A stretch of 64,000 nt of DNA from positions 858,683 through 922,682 of the forward strand of contig JADKAL010000014.1 in assembly GCA_016715325.1 (NCBI GenBank), in the 5' to 3' direction. The translations under genes were made by a program, and so were the position numbers. The notes under the pieces are model-generated. The model saw only the letters and a list, made by a program, of their open reading frames with translations, was not told the DNA's origin and did no database searches. Every line of letters begins with the position of its first letter. Positions within the stretch are counted from its first letter, which is position 1. Origin of the DNA: Methylococcaceae bacterium (GTDB taxonomy: Bacteria > Pseudomonadota > Gammaproteobacteria > Methylococcales > Methylomonadaceae). Positions 1-7,286 of the stretch are shown one piece after another.

Positions 1-1434
1 CTCAAGCCAAGAGCCTCGTAGTAAACCGAAAAGTAATACGGTTACTGCTCCGATGACAGCGCCGATAATGGCAAATACACGTACAAACGATTTTATTTGC
101 AGTTGCAAGCCAGGTTGTTCTGTTTCGATGCTTTTCAAAGATCGACCAATCTTGCCCATTTCACTGTGGACGCCTGTTGAATGCGCTAACGCCTGTCCAG
201 TCCCGCGCACTACGAGTGTTCCGGCAAAGATATAGGGTAAGTCTTCACCGCCGGGCTTTGGTACGGCACTTTGAAGTTTAGTTTCTAGGTTTCTATCTTT
301 CGCTGATTTGCGCACAGGTAAGGCTTCGCCAGTGAGCAACGATTCATCGATTAACAAATCTTGCACCGAAACCAGCATCGCATCTGCTGCAACTCGATCT
401 CCTTCGGAAATCACCATCAAGTCGCCGCGTACCACATCCCTGCCAGCAATATGAATTTTCTTACCATCGCGGACGACCAGCGCCCGAGGACTTGCAAGAT
501 TACGCAGAGCTTCTAATACACGTTCGCTGCGAGATTCCTGAACAATGGTGATCGAAACCGAAAAGCACGCAAACAAAAGCAACATGATGGCTTCTGTTCG
601 ATCACCGAGTAGAAGATAGACGATACCGCCACCAATAAGAAGCGCAAACATCGGTTGCTGAACTACTTCGAAAATAATGCGCAGAAATCCGCGTTGATCG
701 GCTATTGGCAGCTCGTTGTAACCATCCAGTTTCAGCTGTTCAGCGGCTTTTACCGAGCTTAGGCCAAGCTGCTTGTCTTGTTCCTTCAGATGCGATTCGA
801 AGGCATTTTCGCCAATAGCTTCGGTTTCGGCGACAGCTATATTTTTGATAACGACAGTGGGGGGCGTTACAAGCTTCGATATTATCCTTGAATTAGTGGG
901 TAGCAACCTCCGCAAGGTATTATCTCGAACAAAGTAGTGATGAAACAATGCAGCAGCAGCGTGTAAAGCGATGAGAAAATATCCTACCGTGCCGACAGTT
1001 TCGTGTATTTCTTGCGTGAGTTCAGCCACATCTTTGCTCTCGTTGATGAGAGCAGGGAGTTGTAGTCCGAAGAATGGTATAGGCTTTCCTTGGGCGCTGA
1101 GGATAAGCCAACCAGCCAGAGGCATTGCAATCATTAGCATGTAAAGCGCTGATTGTATTAATGCAGCTGATAGTTTCTGCCATTTTGGTAGTTCTGGGTC
1201 GATTCGAGGGGAGGGGGCTGTTATTATTGATAACAAACGCAGCCAAACTAATACAAAGACAGAGAGTCCCAGCATGAAATGCCAGGTTTTTAGCGCATTT
1301 CGAATATCACTGCCTTTTGGATAAAACTCTCGAAGTTCTATGCAGGCATATACTGCGATGAGCAGAAGCAACATTAACCAATGGAGGCTAATTGAAAACC
1401 ATCCGTAACGCTCTTTGCTATTACGCCATTGCAT
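1..1434 (-). CDS. Cytochrome b561 / P-type cation ATPase fusion (partial)
   Basis: Read on the minus strand from ATG 1434, one frame stays open for 478 codons to the window edge. Residues 1-170 form a prokaryotic cytochrome b561 (quinone-linked di-heme membrane protein) with four membrane helices and histidines in the usual places (SLHW, TWHF, EIHE, ALHA), ending in the family-typical DNTLRRLLP. Without a stop it continues into a P-type ATPase: N-terminal cation ATPase domain (about 195-240), membrane helices, and the actuator domain with LLTGEA (family motif TGES). The phosphorylation loop (DKTGT) would lie beyond the edge. Normally these are separate proteins. A fusion could couple quinol redox state to ion transport, which is inference. 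The fusion junction was checked codon by codon; a hidden pair of sequence errors is the alternative. Confidence 0.85.
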   Translation of the reverse strand, partial: MQWRNSKERYGWFSISLHWLMLLLLIAVYACIELREFYPKGSDIRNALKTWHFMLGLSVFVLVWLRLLSIITAPSPRIDPELPKWQKLSAALIQSALYMLMIAMPLAGWLILSAQGKPIPFFGLQLPALINESKDVAELTQEIHETVGTVGYFLIALHAAAALFHHYFVRDNTLRRLLPTNSRIISKLVTPPTVVIKNIAVAETEAIGENAFESHLKEQDKQLGLSSVKAAEQLKLDGYNELPIADQRGFLRIIFEVVQQPMFALLIGGGIVYLLLGDRTEAIMLLLFACFSVSITIVQESRSERVLEALRNLASPRALVVRDGKKIHIAGRDVVRGDLMVISEGDRVAADAMLVSVQDLLIDESLLTGEALPVRKSAKDRNLETKLQSAVPKPGGEDLPYIFAGTLVVRGTGQALAHSTGVHSEMGKIGRSLKSIETEQPGLQLQIKSFVRVFAIIGAVIGAVTVLLFGLLRGSWLE

Positions 1435-1674
1435 TTGTTTTCTCCAAAAGATGTAATGCTAAAAAATGAAAAAAGCTTGGATACCGATAATAAATCAAGC
1501 GGTATCTAATTATTTTATTGAGAAAATACTAAGGCTATCTCGATTCATATCGAAGATAAAATCATACGAGGCCAGTTTTAGATGTTGAAAAAAGACAAAG
1601 GCCAAGACGGGTAATGTCTTGTCGATAACACAAAGATTACCGTCACTAACGTTTCAGTTGAAATATAATTATTT

Positions 1675-2085
1675 CTATTGCTGAGGCGAAATGAACGAGA
1701 TAGAAGTACGTTTATTGCCTTCGACGTTAGCTTTCTTTTGGGCTATCTGGCCTTCCAGTTCGGCATTTATGTTGTAACGACCAGGCTTGAGTTTAGCGAG
1801 CAGCATTGGGCCGTCAGAAACGGTTTCAAGTAAGGTGTTGCCTTTAGAATCCGCAATACTTACTTTCACTTCGCTTAGATATTCTCCGGTACCCTGTACC
1901 GAAAAGAGTACGCTTAAATTGTACTCCGCCCGAATCGCCTGCATCTCATTTCGTTCATCAACGCCCACGCCGCCACTGACGAAAGTAACATCGCCTTGGG
2001 TCTGAGGTTTGAGTATTGACTCAGCGGTTGCCTGAAAACTAAACAGAATGAGTGTGTGAATCAAAGCTAGCCGACATTTTTTCAT
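1675..2085 (-). CDS. Periplasmic carboxypeptidase-regulatory-like protein
   Basis: 136 residues with a clear N-terminal signal peptide (MKKCRLALIHTLILFSFQATA) and good AGGAG ribosome site. The mature part resembles a small beta-sandwich of the carboxypeptidase regulatory-like type: alternating hydrophobic strands, a GNTLLETVSDGP turn and a KPGRYNINAELEG strand pair, as in proteins that present themselves as periplasmic folding or adhesion domains. No catalytic residues are visible. It stands alone on the minus strand between the ATPase fusion and the OmpA operon, and one copy of the recurrent 18-bp motif lies 68 bases upstream of its start. Function unknown; the stress regulation is an inference from the motif. 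Confidence 0.75.
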   Translation of the reverse strand: MKKCRLALIHTLILFSFQATAESILKPQTQGDVTFVSGGVGVDERNEMQAIRAEYNLSVLFSVQGTGEYLSEVKVSIADSKGNTLLETVSDGPMLLAKLKPGRYNINAELEGQIAQKKANVEGNKRTSISFISPQQ

Positions 2086-2152
2086 ATGATATTCTCCTTA
2101 GCGCCGAAAGGAATAACAACACATCCGAAATACTATCGTATCTGCAAGCGAT

Positions 2153-2170
2153 GTCTGTATGTTAGCGAAC
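2153..2170 (-). promoter_or_regulatory. Recurrent 18-bp motif, copy 1
   Basis: On the minus strand this reads GTTCGCTAACATACAGAC, a 15/18-type match to the window consensus GTKCGNTAACGTACAGAC. It lies 68 bases upstream of the 136-residue periplasmic gene. Possible regulator site or promoter element; regulator unknown. Confidence 0.45.
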
Positions 2171-2258
2171 AAACCGGGTAGACAATTACTTTAATTCGAT
2201 TCGCGACGGTGCATTTGAGTTATGTCCTTCGTCCCTTTTATTAACTATGCGACTCGAT

Positions 2259-3071
2259 TTAACGAGGTGTTATTTTGCCATCGGCGTCGGAAAGGATAAT
2301 TTCCACGCGGCGGTTTAATTGACGGCTTTCTGCATTGTTGTTGCTCGCAACCGGAAATTTTTCGCCGTAACCATGTGTCGCGACACGGTCGCTACTGATT
2401 CCCATATCGGTCAAGACTGTTTTTACGGAATAAGCCCGGCGGTCCGATAGTTCTTGATTATAACTGTTGCTGCCAACACTGTCGGTGTGTCCTTCAACCG
2501 AAACCTTATCTTGCGGGTATTTAATCAGAAAATCGCCCAATTTTTGTACGTTGCGTAATCCATCCGGTTTTAATTGCGCTTCGTCGGTATTGAACAATAC
2601 GTCACCCAAAGTAATGACCATCCCGCGGTCGGTTTTCTGGGCATTCAAAGCTAAAAGCTCCGCAATCATCTGTTGATCTCTTGCGACTTGGGCTTTCGCT
2701 GCATCGGCTTCAGCCGTTCTCGCTTCCAGGCGAACTTCATTACGAGCGGCTCCAGCGTTAGTGACCGCTAACTCAGCTGTTTTCCGTTTGGCGGTTTCCT
2801 GCGCTACGATTATTTTTTGCTTAGCTAGATAGGCCAAGTGGTTGACGTTTTCAACGCTTTCACTATCGTTAAATGCATTATCGGCCTTAGTTAAGGTGTC
2901 GCCTGCCTCTTTCAATTCCAATGCCGCCTGATTGCTTATGTCTGGTTCGGTGCGCGCGCTGTTGTAAAGGCTATGCGCTTCTGCAAGGGACGGGTTTTGT
3001 GTCACGGAACTACATCCCGAAAAAATCGCGATAGCTACGATGACCAGAGAAATGTTTTGATATTTTTGCAT
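2259..3071 (-). CDS. OmpA-family lipoprotein with DUF4398-like N-terminus
   Basis: About 270 residues. ATG 3071 is preferred over ATG 3083 because TGGAG sits seven bases before it. The signal peptide ends in a lipobox (IFSGC), so the protein should be lipidated. The N-terminal half is a long Ala/Glu-rich helical stretch like DUF4398, probably coiled coil. The C-terminal 120 residues are an OmpA peptidoglycan-binding domain: VLFNTDEAQLKPDG, VEGHTDSVG and LSDRRAYSV with the conserved Asp and Arg that bind diaminopimelate, ending NRRVEIILSD. It is expected to link the outer membrane to peptidoglycan. The related DUF4398 lipoprotein gene lies 18 bases upstream in the same direction, so the two form an operon. 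Confidence 0.9.
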   Translation of the reverse strand: MQKYQNISLVIVAIAIFSGCSSVTQNPSLAEAHSLYNSARTEPDISNQAALELKEAGDTLTKADNAFNDSESVENVNHLAYLAKQKIIVAQETAKRKTAELAVTNAGAARNEVRLEARTAEADAAKAQVARDQQMIAELLALNAQKTDRGMVITLGDVLFNTDEAQLKPDGLRNVQKLGDFLIKYPQDKVSVEGHTDSVGSNSYNQELSDRRAYSVKTVLTDMGISSDRVATHGYGEKFPVASNNNAESRQLNRRVEIILSDADGKITPR

Positions 3072-3089
3072 AGTGAACTCCATTAATTG

Positions 3090-3482
3090 TTATTGGGCGT
3101 TACGGTCGATTTCTTTGCGTAGTACGCGGTTATCTTCCTGCAACGCACTCGCTGCTTTTTGTGCCTTTAAAGAGCGAGACGTCGTTGCCGCGACTTGGGC
3201 GTCGACCTGTGCTTCTTCCGCCAACTGACGCGCTTTCAAATAATCTTCAGTCGCCATCGCGCGTTCGGCGGCGTCCATCTTATCCATCGCAGATTTGAGC
3301 GGAACCGGGGCGTATTCATTGGCGCCTGCGCTGGTTGCATTGCTTACCGCAACTTTGGAAACAGCCATTTGTTCTGTAGGCGCAGGGATACCGGCACAAC
3401 TTGCCAAAATAGTTGCACAAATAACTGCGGCACCTATTGATGGTCTCTTTAGTTTTGAACTGTGGAAATTAAAATTTTTCAC
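3090..3482 (-). CDS. DUF4398 lipoprotein
   Basis: 130 residues if started at GTG 3482, which has GGAGA six bases upstream; an in-frame ATG at 3506 gives a longer, less convincing leader. Signal peptide with lipobox LASC. The mature chain is an Ala-rich amphipathic helix typical of DUF4398 (KSAMDKMDAAERAMATEDY...ARQLAEEAQVDAQVAA), ending in a charged coiled segment. Such proteins usually sit next to OmpA-like lipoproteins, as here, where it is first gene of the pair. The promoter region is shared with the divergent glycine-zipper gene and contains the recurrent 18-bp motif at 3632. Role: envelope stress or structure, inferred from family and context. Confidence 0.8.
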   Translation of the reverse strand: MKNFNFHSSKLKRPSIGAAVICATILASCAGIPAPTEQMAVSKVAVSNATSAGANEYAPVPLKSAMDKMDAAERAMATEDYLKARQLAEEAQVDAQVAATTSRSLKAQKAASALQEDNRVLRKEIDRNAQ

Positions 3483-3631
3483 TATTTTCTCCAGAAGGTT
3501 AAACATTGAACAGTAACATCAGCAATCGAAACGCCGATCATTACCTTTCTTGAAATCAATGAAGGCTTTTTGAAAACGCATGCTTTCGAGAACCCTTTGA
3601 GATATTAGATGCCTTATTGCGGTGGTTCACA

Positions 3632-3649
3632 GTGCGCTAACGTACATTG
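3632..3649 (+). promoter_or_regulatory. Recurrent 18-bp motif, copy 2
   Basis: GTGCGCTAACGTACATTG lies in the 316-base divergent region between the DUF4398/OmpA operon (minus) and the glycine-zipper lipoprotein (plus, 150 bases downstream). A weaker half copy, TGTACGTCAACAGAC, starts at 3687. Nothing else was recognised in this intergenic stretch. Confidence 0.5.
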
Positions 3650-3798
3650 TGCTGTTGCACAAAAATCGATTCCTATGAGGTCCTTATGTACGTCAACAGA
3701 CAGACGTTGCTGGTCTCTTTGATTAAATTAGCGTCGAATCTTAGGCGGCAAAGGTACAGATAAGAAGCTCAGGAAACATTTAACAAAAAGGAAATTAC

Positions 3799-4026
3799 AT
3801 GAACACGATACAGAAACTCACACGCATTGCAGTTATTGCAACAATGATGCTCGGTCTGGGAGCGTGTGCCGGTATGTCGAGGCAGGGTCAGAACACTGCC
3901 ATCGGTGCCGGCGCAGGCGCTATCGGAGGTGCTGTTTTAACTAACGGAAGTGGCCTTGGCACTATTGGCGGCGCTGCAGTAGGCGGCGTCATAGGTCACG
4001 AGGTCAGCAAACCGAACCGAAAATAA
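3799..4026 (+). CDS. Glycine-zipper lipoprotein (OsmB-like)
   Basis: 75 residues with AAAGGA ribosome site. Signal peptide ends in lipobox LGAC (cysteine near residue 23). The mature part is a glycine-zipper pair, GAGAGAIGGAVL and GTIGGAAVGGVIGHE, the pattern of 2TM glycine-zipper proteins such as osmotically inducible OsmB. Such small lipoproteins are membrane-associated and usually induced by envelope or osmotic stress. It is the first gene of a same-strand series of stress-type genes running to 6.99 kb, although gaps of 130-300 bases suggest several transcripts. Confidence 0.8.
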   Translation: MNTIQKLTRIAVIATMMLGLGACAGMSRQGQNTAIGAGAGAIGGAVLTNGSGLGTIGGAAVGGVIGHEVSKPNRK

Positions 4027-4199
4027 ATTTCATATTCCAGACTAGTGTGGAGTTAAAGATAGACTGGCTCTCAGTCTGTAACCAAGGTCTGCATGTTTCA
4101 TCGAGAGCCTTGATGGCCGAATTTATAGAATACTTTAGAAAAACCGAACCGCAATGACTTTAGATCGTACTGAAGACAAAGAAAGCATCTAACACTAAT

Positions 4200-4217
4200 G
4201 TGCGTCACCGTACCGAC
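4200..4217 (+). promoter_or_regulatory. Recurrent 18-bp motif, copy 3
   Basis: GTGCGTCACCGTACCGAC, within the 307-base gap 4027-4333 and 117 bases before the 28-residue membrane protein start. The rest of this gap shows no gene. Confidence 0.4.
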
Positions 4218-4333
4218 TGCAATCTGAATTTCAAATAAGCTATCTCTCAGCTTAAATCGTTATTTAACTAACTAATAGTTTAAGCCGGTGAACAATAAAG
4301 ATATTTTATTTTAATATTTTATGGAGATATATC

Positions 4334-4420
4334 ATGAATCTAGGTAGATATTTTATAGGCTGGCTTCTAGGAATACCGGTATTTGTTTTGGTCATTATTT
4401 ATTTTGTGTTCAATCATTAA
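4334..4420 (+). CDS. 28-residue single-span membrane protein
   Basis: A very short gene: MNLGRYFIGWLLG, then a 15-residue hydrophobic run ending in FNH. TGGAGAT lies five to eleven bases upstream of the ATG. The charge pattern (Arg before, nothing charged after the helix) fits a small inner-membrane protein. It is located between stress-type genes and follows a copy of the recurrent 18-bp motif. Not assigned to a family with certainty. The strong ribosome site and sensible membrane topology are the evidence; conservation would need checking. Confidence 0.55.
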   Translation: MNLGRYFIGWLLGIPVFVLVIIYFVFNH

Positions 4421-4558
4421 AGCGGGTTGCCCCATAAACGGCAAATCATCCTCACACCTCATAAAAAGTTAACAATCAAGATTATTCCCGGTTGTCATTG
4501 AAACCCATCAAATGGATAACGACGGTTTATCCCTAGTAAATCCATTAAGGAGATCATT

Positions 4559-4819
4559 ATGGAAACAGAAAGCAACACCAACAGGGTCGATGAAACCATC
4601 GACCGCGTTAAAACAGGCGCTCACGAAGCAGTGGATAAAGCGGCTAGTGCAACCAGCCAAGCTGCAGATGCGGTGGCAAAAAAAGGCGAACAATTAAGAA
4701 ATGCTGAACAGCAATTTGTGGAGAATTGCCGAGGCTACATTCATGACAACCCTGTCGCTTCACTAGGCATTGCCGTAGGAGCCGGTTTCCTTTTAAGCCG
4801 CTTGCTGAGCGGTCGTTAG
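4559..4819 (+). CDS. DUF883 (ElaB/YqjD) family protein
   Basis: 86 residues, AGGAG upstream. Ala/Lys-rich amphipathic helix with repeated AxxAxD heptads (about residues 10-50), then VENCRGYIHDNPVASLGIAVGAGFLLSRLLSGR, the diagnostic C-terminal end of the ElaB/YqjD family. In E. coli these are stationary-phase proteins anchored to the inner membrane by this C-terminal helix and bound to ribosomes. The conserved RxYIxDNPxxSxGIA signature makes the family call firm; the ribosome role is carried over from the family. Confidence 0.9.
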   Translation: METESNTNRVDETIDRVKTGAHEAVDKAASATSQAADAVAKKGEQLRNAEQQFVENCRGYIHDNPVASLGIAVGAGFLLSRLLSGR

Positions 4820-5000
4820 TCGATTTAGCGGTCGGTTAGACGCTTTACTTTCACTAATACGTTGAGTTGCCTGCGTGAAGCTTCCTATAAGTACTGTCAA
4901 ACGTATGAAATTGAGCGCCGCTTCCACATTAACCGAAAAATAACCAACCGACACGGATGTCATTTAACGGGGTTAAAGCCCCTACATATGGGAGATAACA

Positions 5001-5411
5001 ATGATGACACGATTTTTTTCAGTTCTATTCGCTTTAACAGGCAGCCTGTTAATAGCGTCTTTCAACACTGAAGCAAAACAGCAGGATGCCGCCATCTATT
5101 TAGCGGCTGGATCGGCACTGGAAAATACCGAACGTAATGTTCGAGACAAAGACGGCACAACCCTAACGCCTGACGATCAAAAAGGAGATAAAAGAGACGT
5201 CAAAATAACTACCAAGATACGTAAAGCTTTGGTTGAAGACAAGCATTTATCGGTCAACGCTCAAAACGTAAAGATCATTACCGGCAGTAGAATAGTTACC
5301 TTGCGAGGGATTGTAGAAAATGCCGATGAAAGTATGAAAGTAGAGCAGATCGCTAAAAAAACCCGCGGCGTTCTGCGTGTAGATAATCAACTTGAATTTA
5401 AAGCGCCTTAA
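5001..5411 (+). CDS. BON-domain periplasmic protein
   Basis: 136 residues, GGGAG eight bases upstream. Signal peptide (MMTRFFSVLFALTGSLLIASF). After a low-complexity linker, one BON domain from about residue 68: VKITTKIRKALVEDKHLSVNAQNVKIITGSRIVTLRGIVENADES...VLRVDNQLEF. BON domains bind lipid or the outer membrane in OsmY-type proteins induced by osmotic shock. Single-domain, so shorter than OsmY (two domains). It is 17 bases from the next gene and probably co-transcribed with it. Confidence 0.85.
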   Translation: MMTRFFSVLFALTGSLLIASFNTEAKQQDAAIYLAAGSALENTERNVRDKDGTTLTPDDQKGDKRDVKITTKIRKALVEDKHLSVNAQNVKIITGSRIVTLRGIVENADESMKVEQIAKKTRGVLRVDNQLEFKAP

Positions 5412-5428
5412 CGGCATTGGAGATCAAC

Positions 5429-5950
5429 ATGTCTAAATCAGTATTTTGTATAGCAAACAGTCTGCAACATGCAGAACTCATTGTAAGCGACCTAAAAGGC
5501 GCCGGTTTTTCAAGCAACGAAATATCGGTCTTGTTTCCTGATAAAGAAAGCAGTCGAGATTTCGCCCATGAAAAACATACTAAATCCCCCGAAGGGGCGA
5601 CTATTGGCGGTGCAGTGGGAATAGGCGCTGGCGCCGTGCTCGGTTGGTTGGCAGGCATTGGCAGTCTGGCCATACCCGGCGTGGGTCCTTTTATTGCCGC
5701 AGGTCCGATTATGGGCGCATTGAGCGGTGCGGCAGTCGGCGCTGCAGCCGGCGGGTTGAGCGGCGCGCTCATCGGTCTCGGCATTCCCGAATACGAAGCC
5801 AAACGCTATGAAGGAAAAATCGTAGGCGGCAGCGCTTTAATCTCGGTACATGCAGCCAACAGTGAAGCAGTTGACCGGGTTAAAGACATATTTGAAAAGG
5901 CTAACGCCGAAGATATTTCATCGACTGAGGAAACTTCGGTCCCCGCTTAA
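5429..5950 (+). CDS. DUF1269-like glycine-zipper membrane protein
   Basis: 173 residues from ATG 5429 (TTGGAG site just before it; an upstream in-frame ATG at 5417 has none). N-terminal alpha/beta segment (SVFCIANSLQHAELIVSDL...FSSNEISVLFPD) like the general stress protein 17M fold, then a long Gly/Ala membrane hairpin (about 50-115) and a second ferredoxin-like half (ALISVHAANSEAVDRVKDIFEKANAEDISS). The pattern fits the DUF1269/DUF3341-like membrane proteins induced by stress. Exact family name is tentative. Confidence 0.75.
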   Translation: MSKSVFCIANSLQHAELIVSDLKGAGFSSNEISVLFPDKESSRDFAHEKHTKSPEGATIGGAVGIGAGAVLGWLAGIGSLAIPGVGPFIAAGPIMGALSGAAVGAAAGGLSGALIGLGIPEYEAKRYEGKIVGGSALISVHAANSEAVDRVKDIFEKANAEDISSTEETSVPA

Positions 5951-6003
5951 ATTTGATGAGGCTATTTCGCATCATCAATTCATTATTACAACGGAGTTAA
6001 ATC

Positions 6004-6447
6004 ATGCAAAATGTAAAAACAATCGAAAAATTACTGAAAGACGAATTATCGGCAACAGAAACGTATCAAGATGCTTTAGAGAAATTTAAAGTGACCGGCG
6101 GACAGTTCATGTCGAATTCAATCATGCCTATTTTTAAGAGCCATAAAGCCGCAGCAGCTAGTTTAGAAGCTCTAATTGTTAAGATGGGCGGATTGCCCCC
6201 AAAAGGGTCCGGCGCGTGGGGAAGTTGGGCTAAGCTCGTCCTTGACGGTGCGAGTTTGCTGGGTAAGCAATCGACCATAAAGGTTCTACTTGAAGGCGAA
6301 AAAAATGGTAAAGGCGATTATGAAGACGCGTTAAAAGACACCACGCTGCCCGCAGAAGTACGCACTTTGATTGAAACAAAATTGCTGCCTGCCCAACATG
6401 ACCATATTCGCTCATTGGATAGGGTGTTAGACGCAACGCCTGCTTAG
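6004..6447 (+). CDS. DUF2383-type ferritin-like protein
   Basis: 147 residues, CGGAG site. Begins with KTIEKLLKDELSATETYQDAL, the first helix of a four-helix ferritin-like bundle with Glu/His spacing, and ends LLETKLLPAQHDHIRSLDRVLD, helix four. The middle GSGAWGSWAKLVLDGASLLG is the signature of DUF2383 proteins. Members are small cytosolic bundles, sometimes linked to stress or sporulation. Metal binding is plausible but not shown. Last of a close series of stress genes (BON, DUF1269-like, this gene). The 264 bases that follow, 6448-6711, contain only a partial copy of the recurrent motif near 6482. Confidence 0.75.
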   Translation: MQNVKTIEKLLKDELSATETYQDALEKFKVTGGQFMSNSIMPIFKSHKAAAASLEALIVKMGGLPPKGSGAWGSWAKLVLDGASLLGKQSTIKVLLEGEKNGKGDYEDALKDTTLPAEVRTLIETKLLPAQHDHIRSLDRVLDATPA

Positions 6448-6711
6448 TTTTTAGCCTTAAATTACAAGCACTACTGATAGTGTGCGTTACAGCTCGTTAG
6501 GAATTGTTAGCTTCCGTTCCTAACTCTTTTTGTGTTTGATTTATATTAAAAAACACAGAAAAATTCATCTGTATCTATGTACGTAGGTTAGAGAATTTGC
6601 GATGCCGAGGGCCATCAAGTACCCAACACGATCTCCATATGTTGAGTTTGCTTTTATTGAGCTATTTCGGCGATACCCATACCCCTTCATTCATGCTTCA
6701 AAGGATTTACT

Positions 6712-6993
6712 ATGAACCGTTCAATAATAATTTCTGCACTATTAACCGCGCTATTAAGCGTTACCGCATGCGACCAAAAACCCACAGTCGTTAATGTCCC
6801 TGCCGGGCCTCCCGGTCCTGCTGGTGCTAAAGGTGCTCCAGGAGTCGAAGGAGCGCCTGGTGTTGAAGGCGCTCAAGGCAGCCAGGGTGAAACCGGTACT
6901 CAAGGCAACACAGGCAATAAGGGTGAGACCGGTAAAACCGGCGACAGCACCACGGTGATTATCACCCCGCCTGTAGAGCCACCGGCGAATTGA
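6712..6993 (+). CDS. Collagen-like repeat lipoprotein
   Basis: 93 residues, AAGGA ribosome site. Signal peptide with lipobox SVTAC. From residue 33 about 16 Gly-X-Y triplets run almost without break (GPPGPAGAKGAPGVEGAPG and on), then a polar tail ending in PPVEPPAN. Gly-X-Y runs form collagen triple helices in bacterial surface proteins. Being lipidated and very short, it would make a trimeric stalk on the outer membrane. Recently expanded repeats are suggested by the near-identical APGVEG units. A larger collagen-repeat protein is encoded at 25.99 kb. Confidence 0.85.
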   Translation: MNRSIIISALLTALLSVTACDQKPTVVNVPAGPPGPAGAKGAPGVEGAPGVEGAQGSQGETGTQGNTGNKGETGKTGDSTTVIITPPVEPPAN

Positions 6994-7122
6994 GTTAACG
7001 GCTAAGCCCAACAAGATTAAAGATCATCAGTTCTAAAAATCCTTGATCGCGCCGCTCTAACGGAAGTCGAACAGGGATTTCGGATACGTTTTTTTACGAA
7101 GACTTATCTTCAATAGTGTGAC

Positions 7123-7236
7123 TATAGATTCGTCCCTGTGAAATCTTCACTTTTGTTCACCTTGAGTCTGTCGAAAGGTGGGTTGTGTTTCGACTTGCTA
7201 AGCAGGAACGGTTCAGACTTTAAAAGGCCGTATCAA
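7123..7236. repeat. Dispersed ~115-bp repeat, copy A
   Basis: Aligns over its whole length with 14109-14224 at roughly 80 percent identity. Begins TATAGATTCG, contains a TTGAGTCTGTCGAAAGG core and a TTTCGACTTGCT arm, ends GACTTTAAAAGGCCG. No coding potential. It occupies the gap between the collagen lipoprotein and the squalene-hopene cyclase. The core resembles REP-type palindromic elements. Confidence 0.7.
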
Positions 7237-7286
7237 TTATGAAAAGTAATTAACTGTTACACGAAAGCAATATCTGTGAATATAGA

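Noticed and set aside
1022..1246. Open frame on the minus strand inside the b561 region
   Set aside because: Out of frame with the b561 codons, low-complexity product; a shadow.
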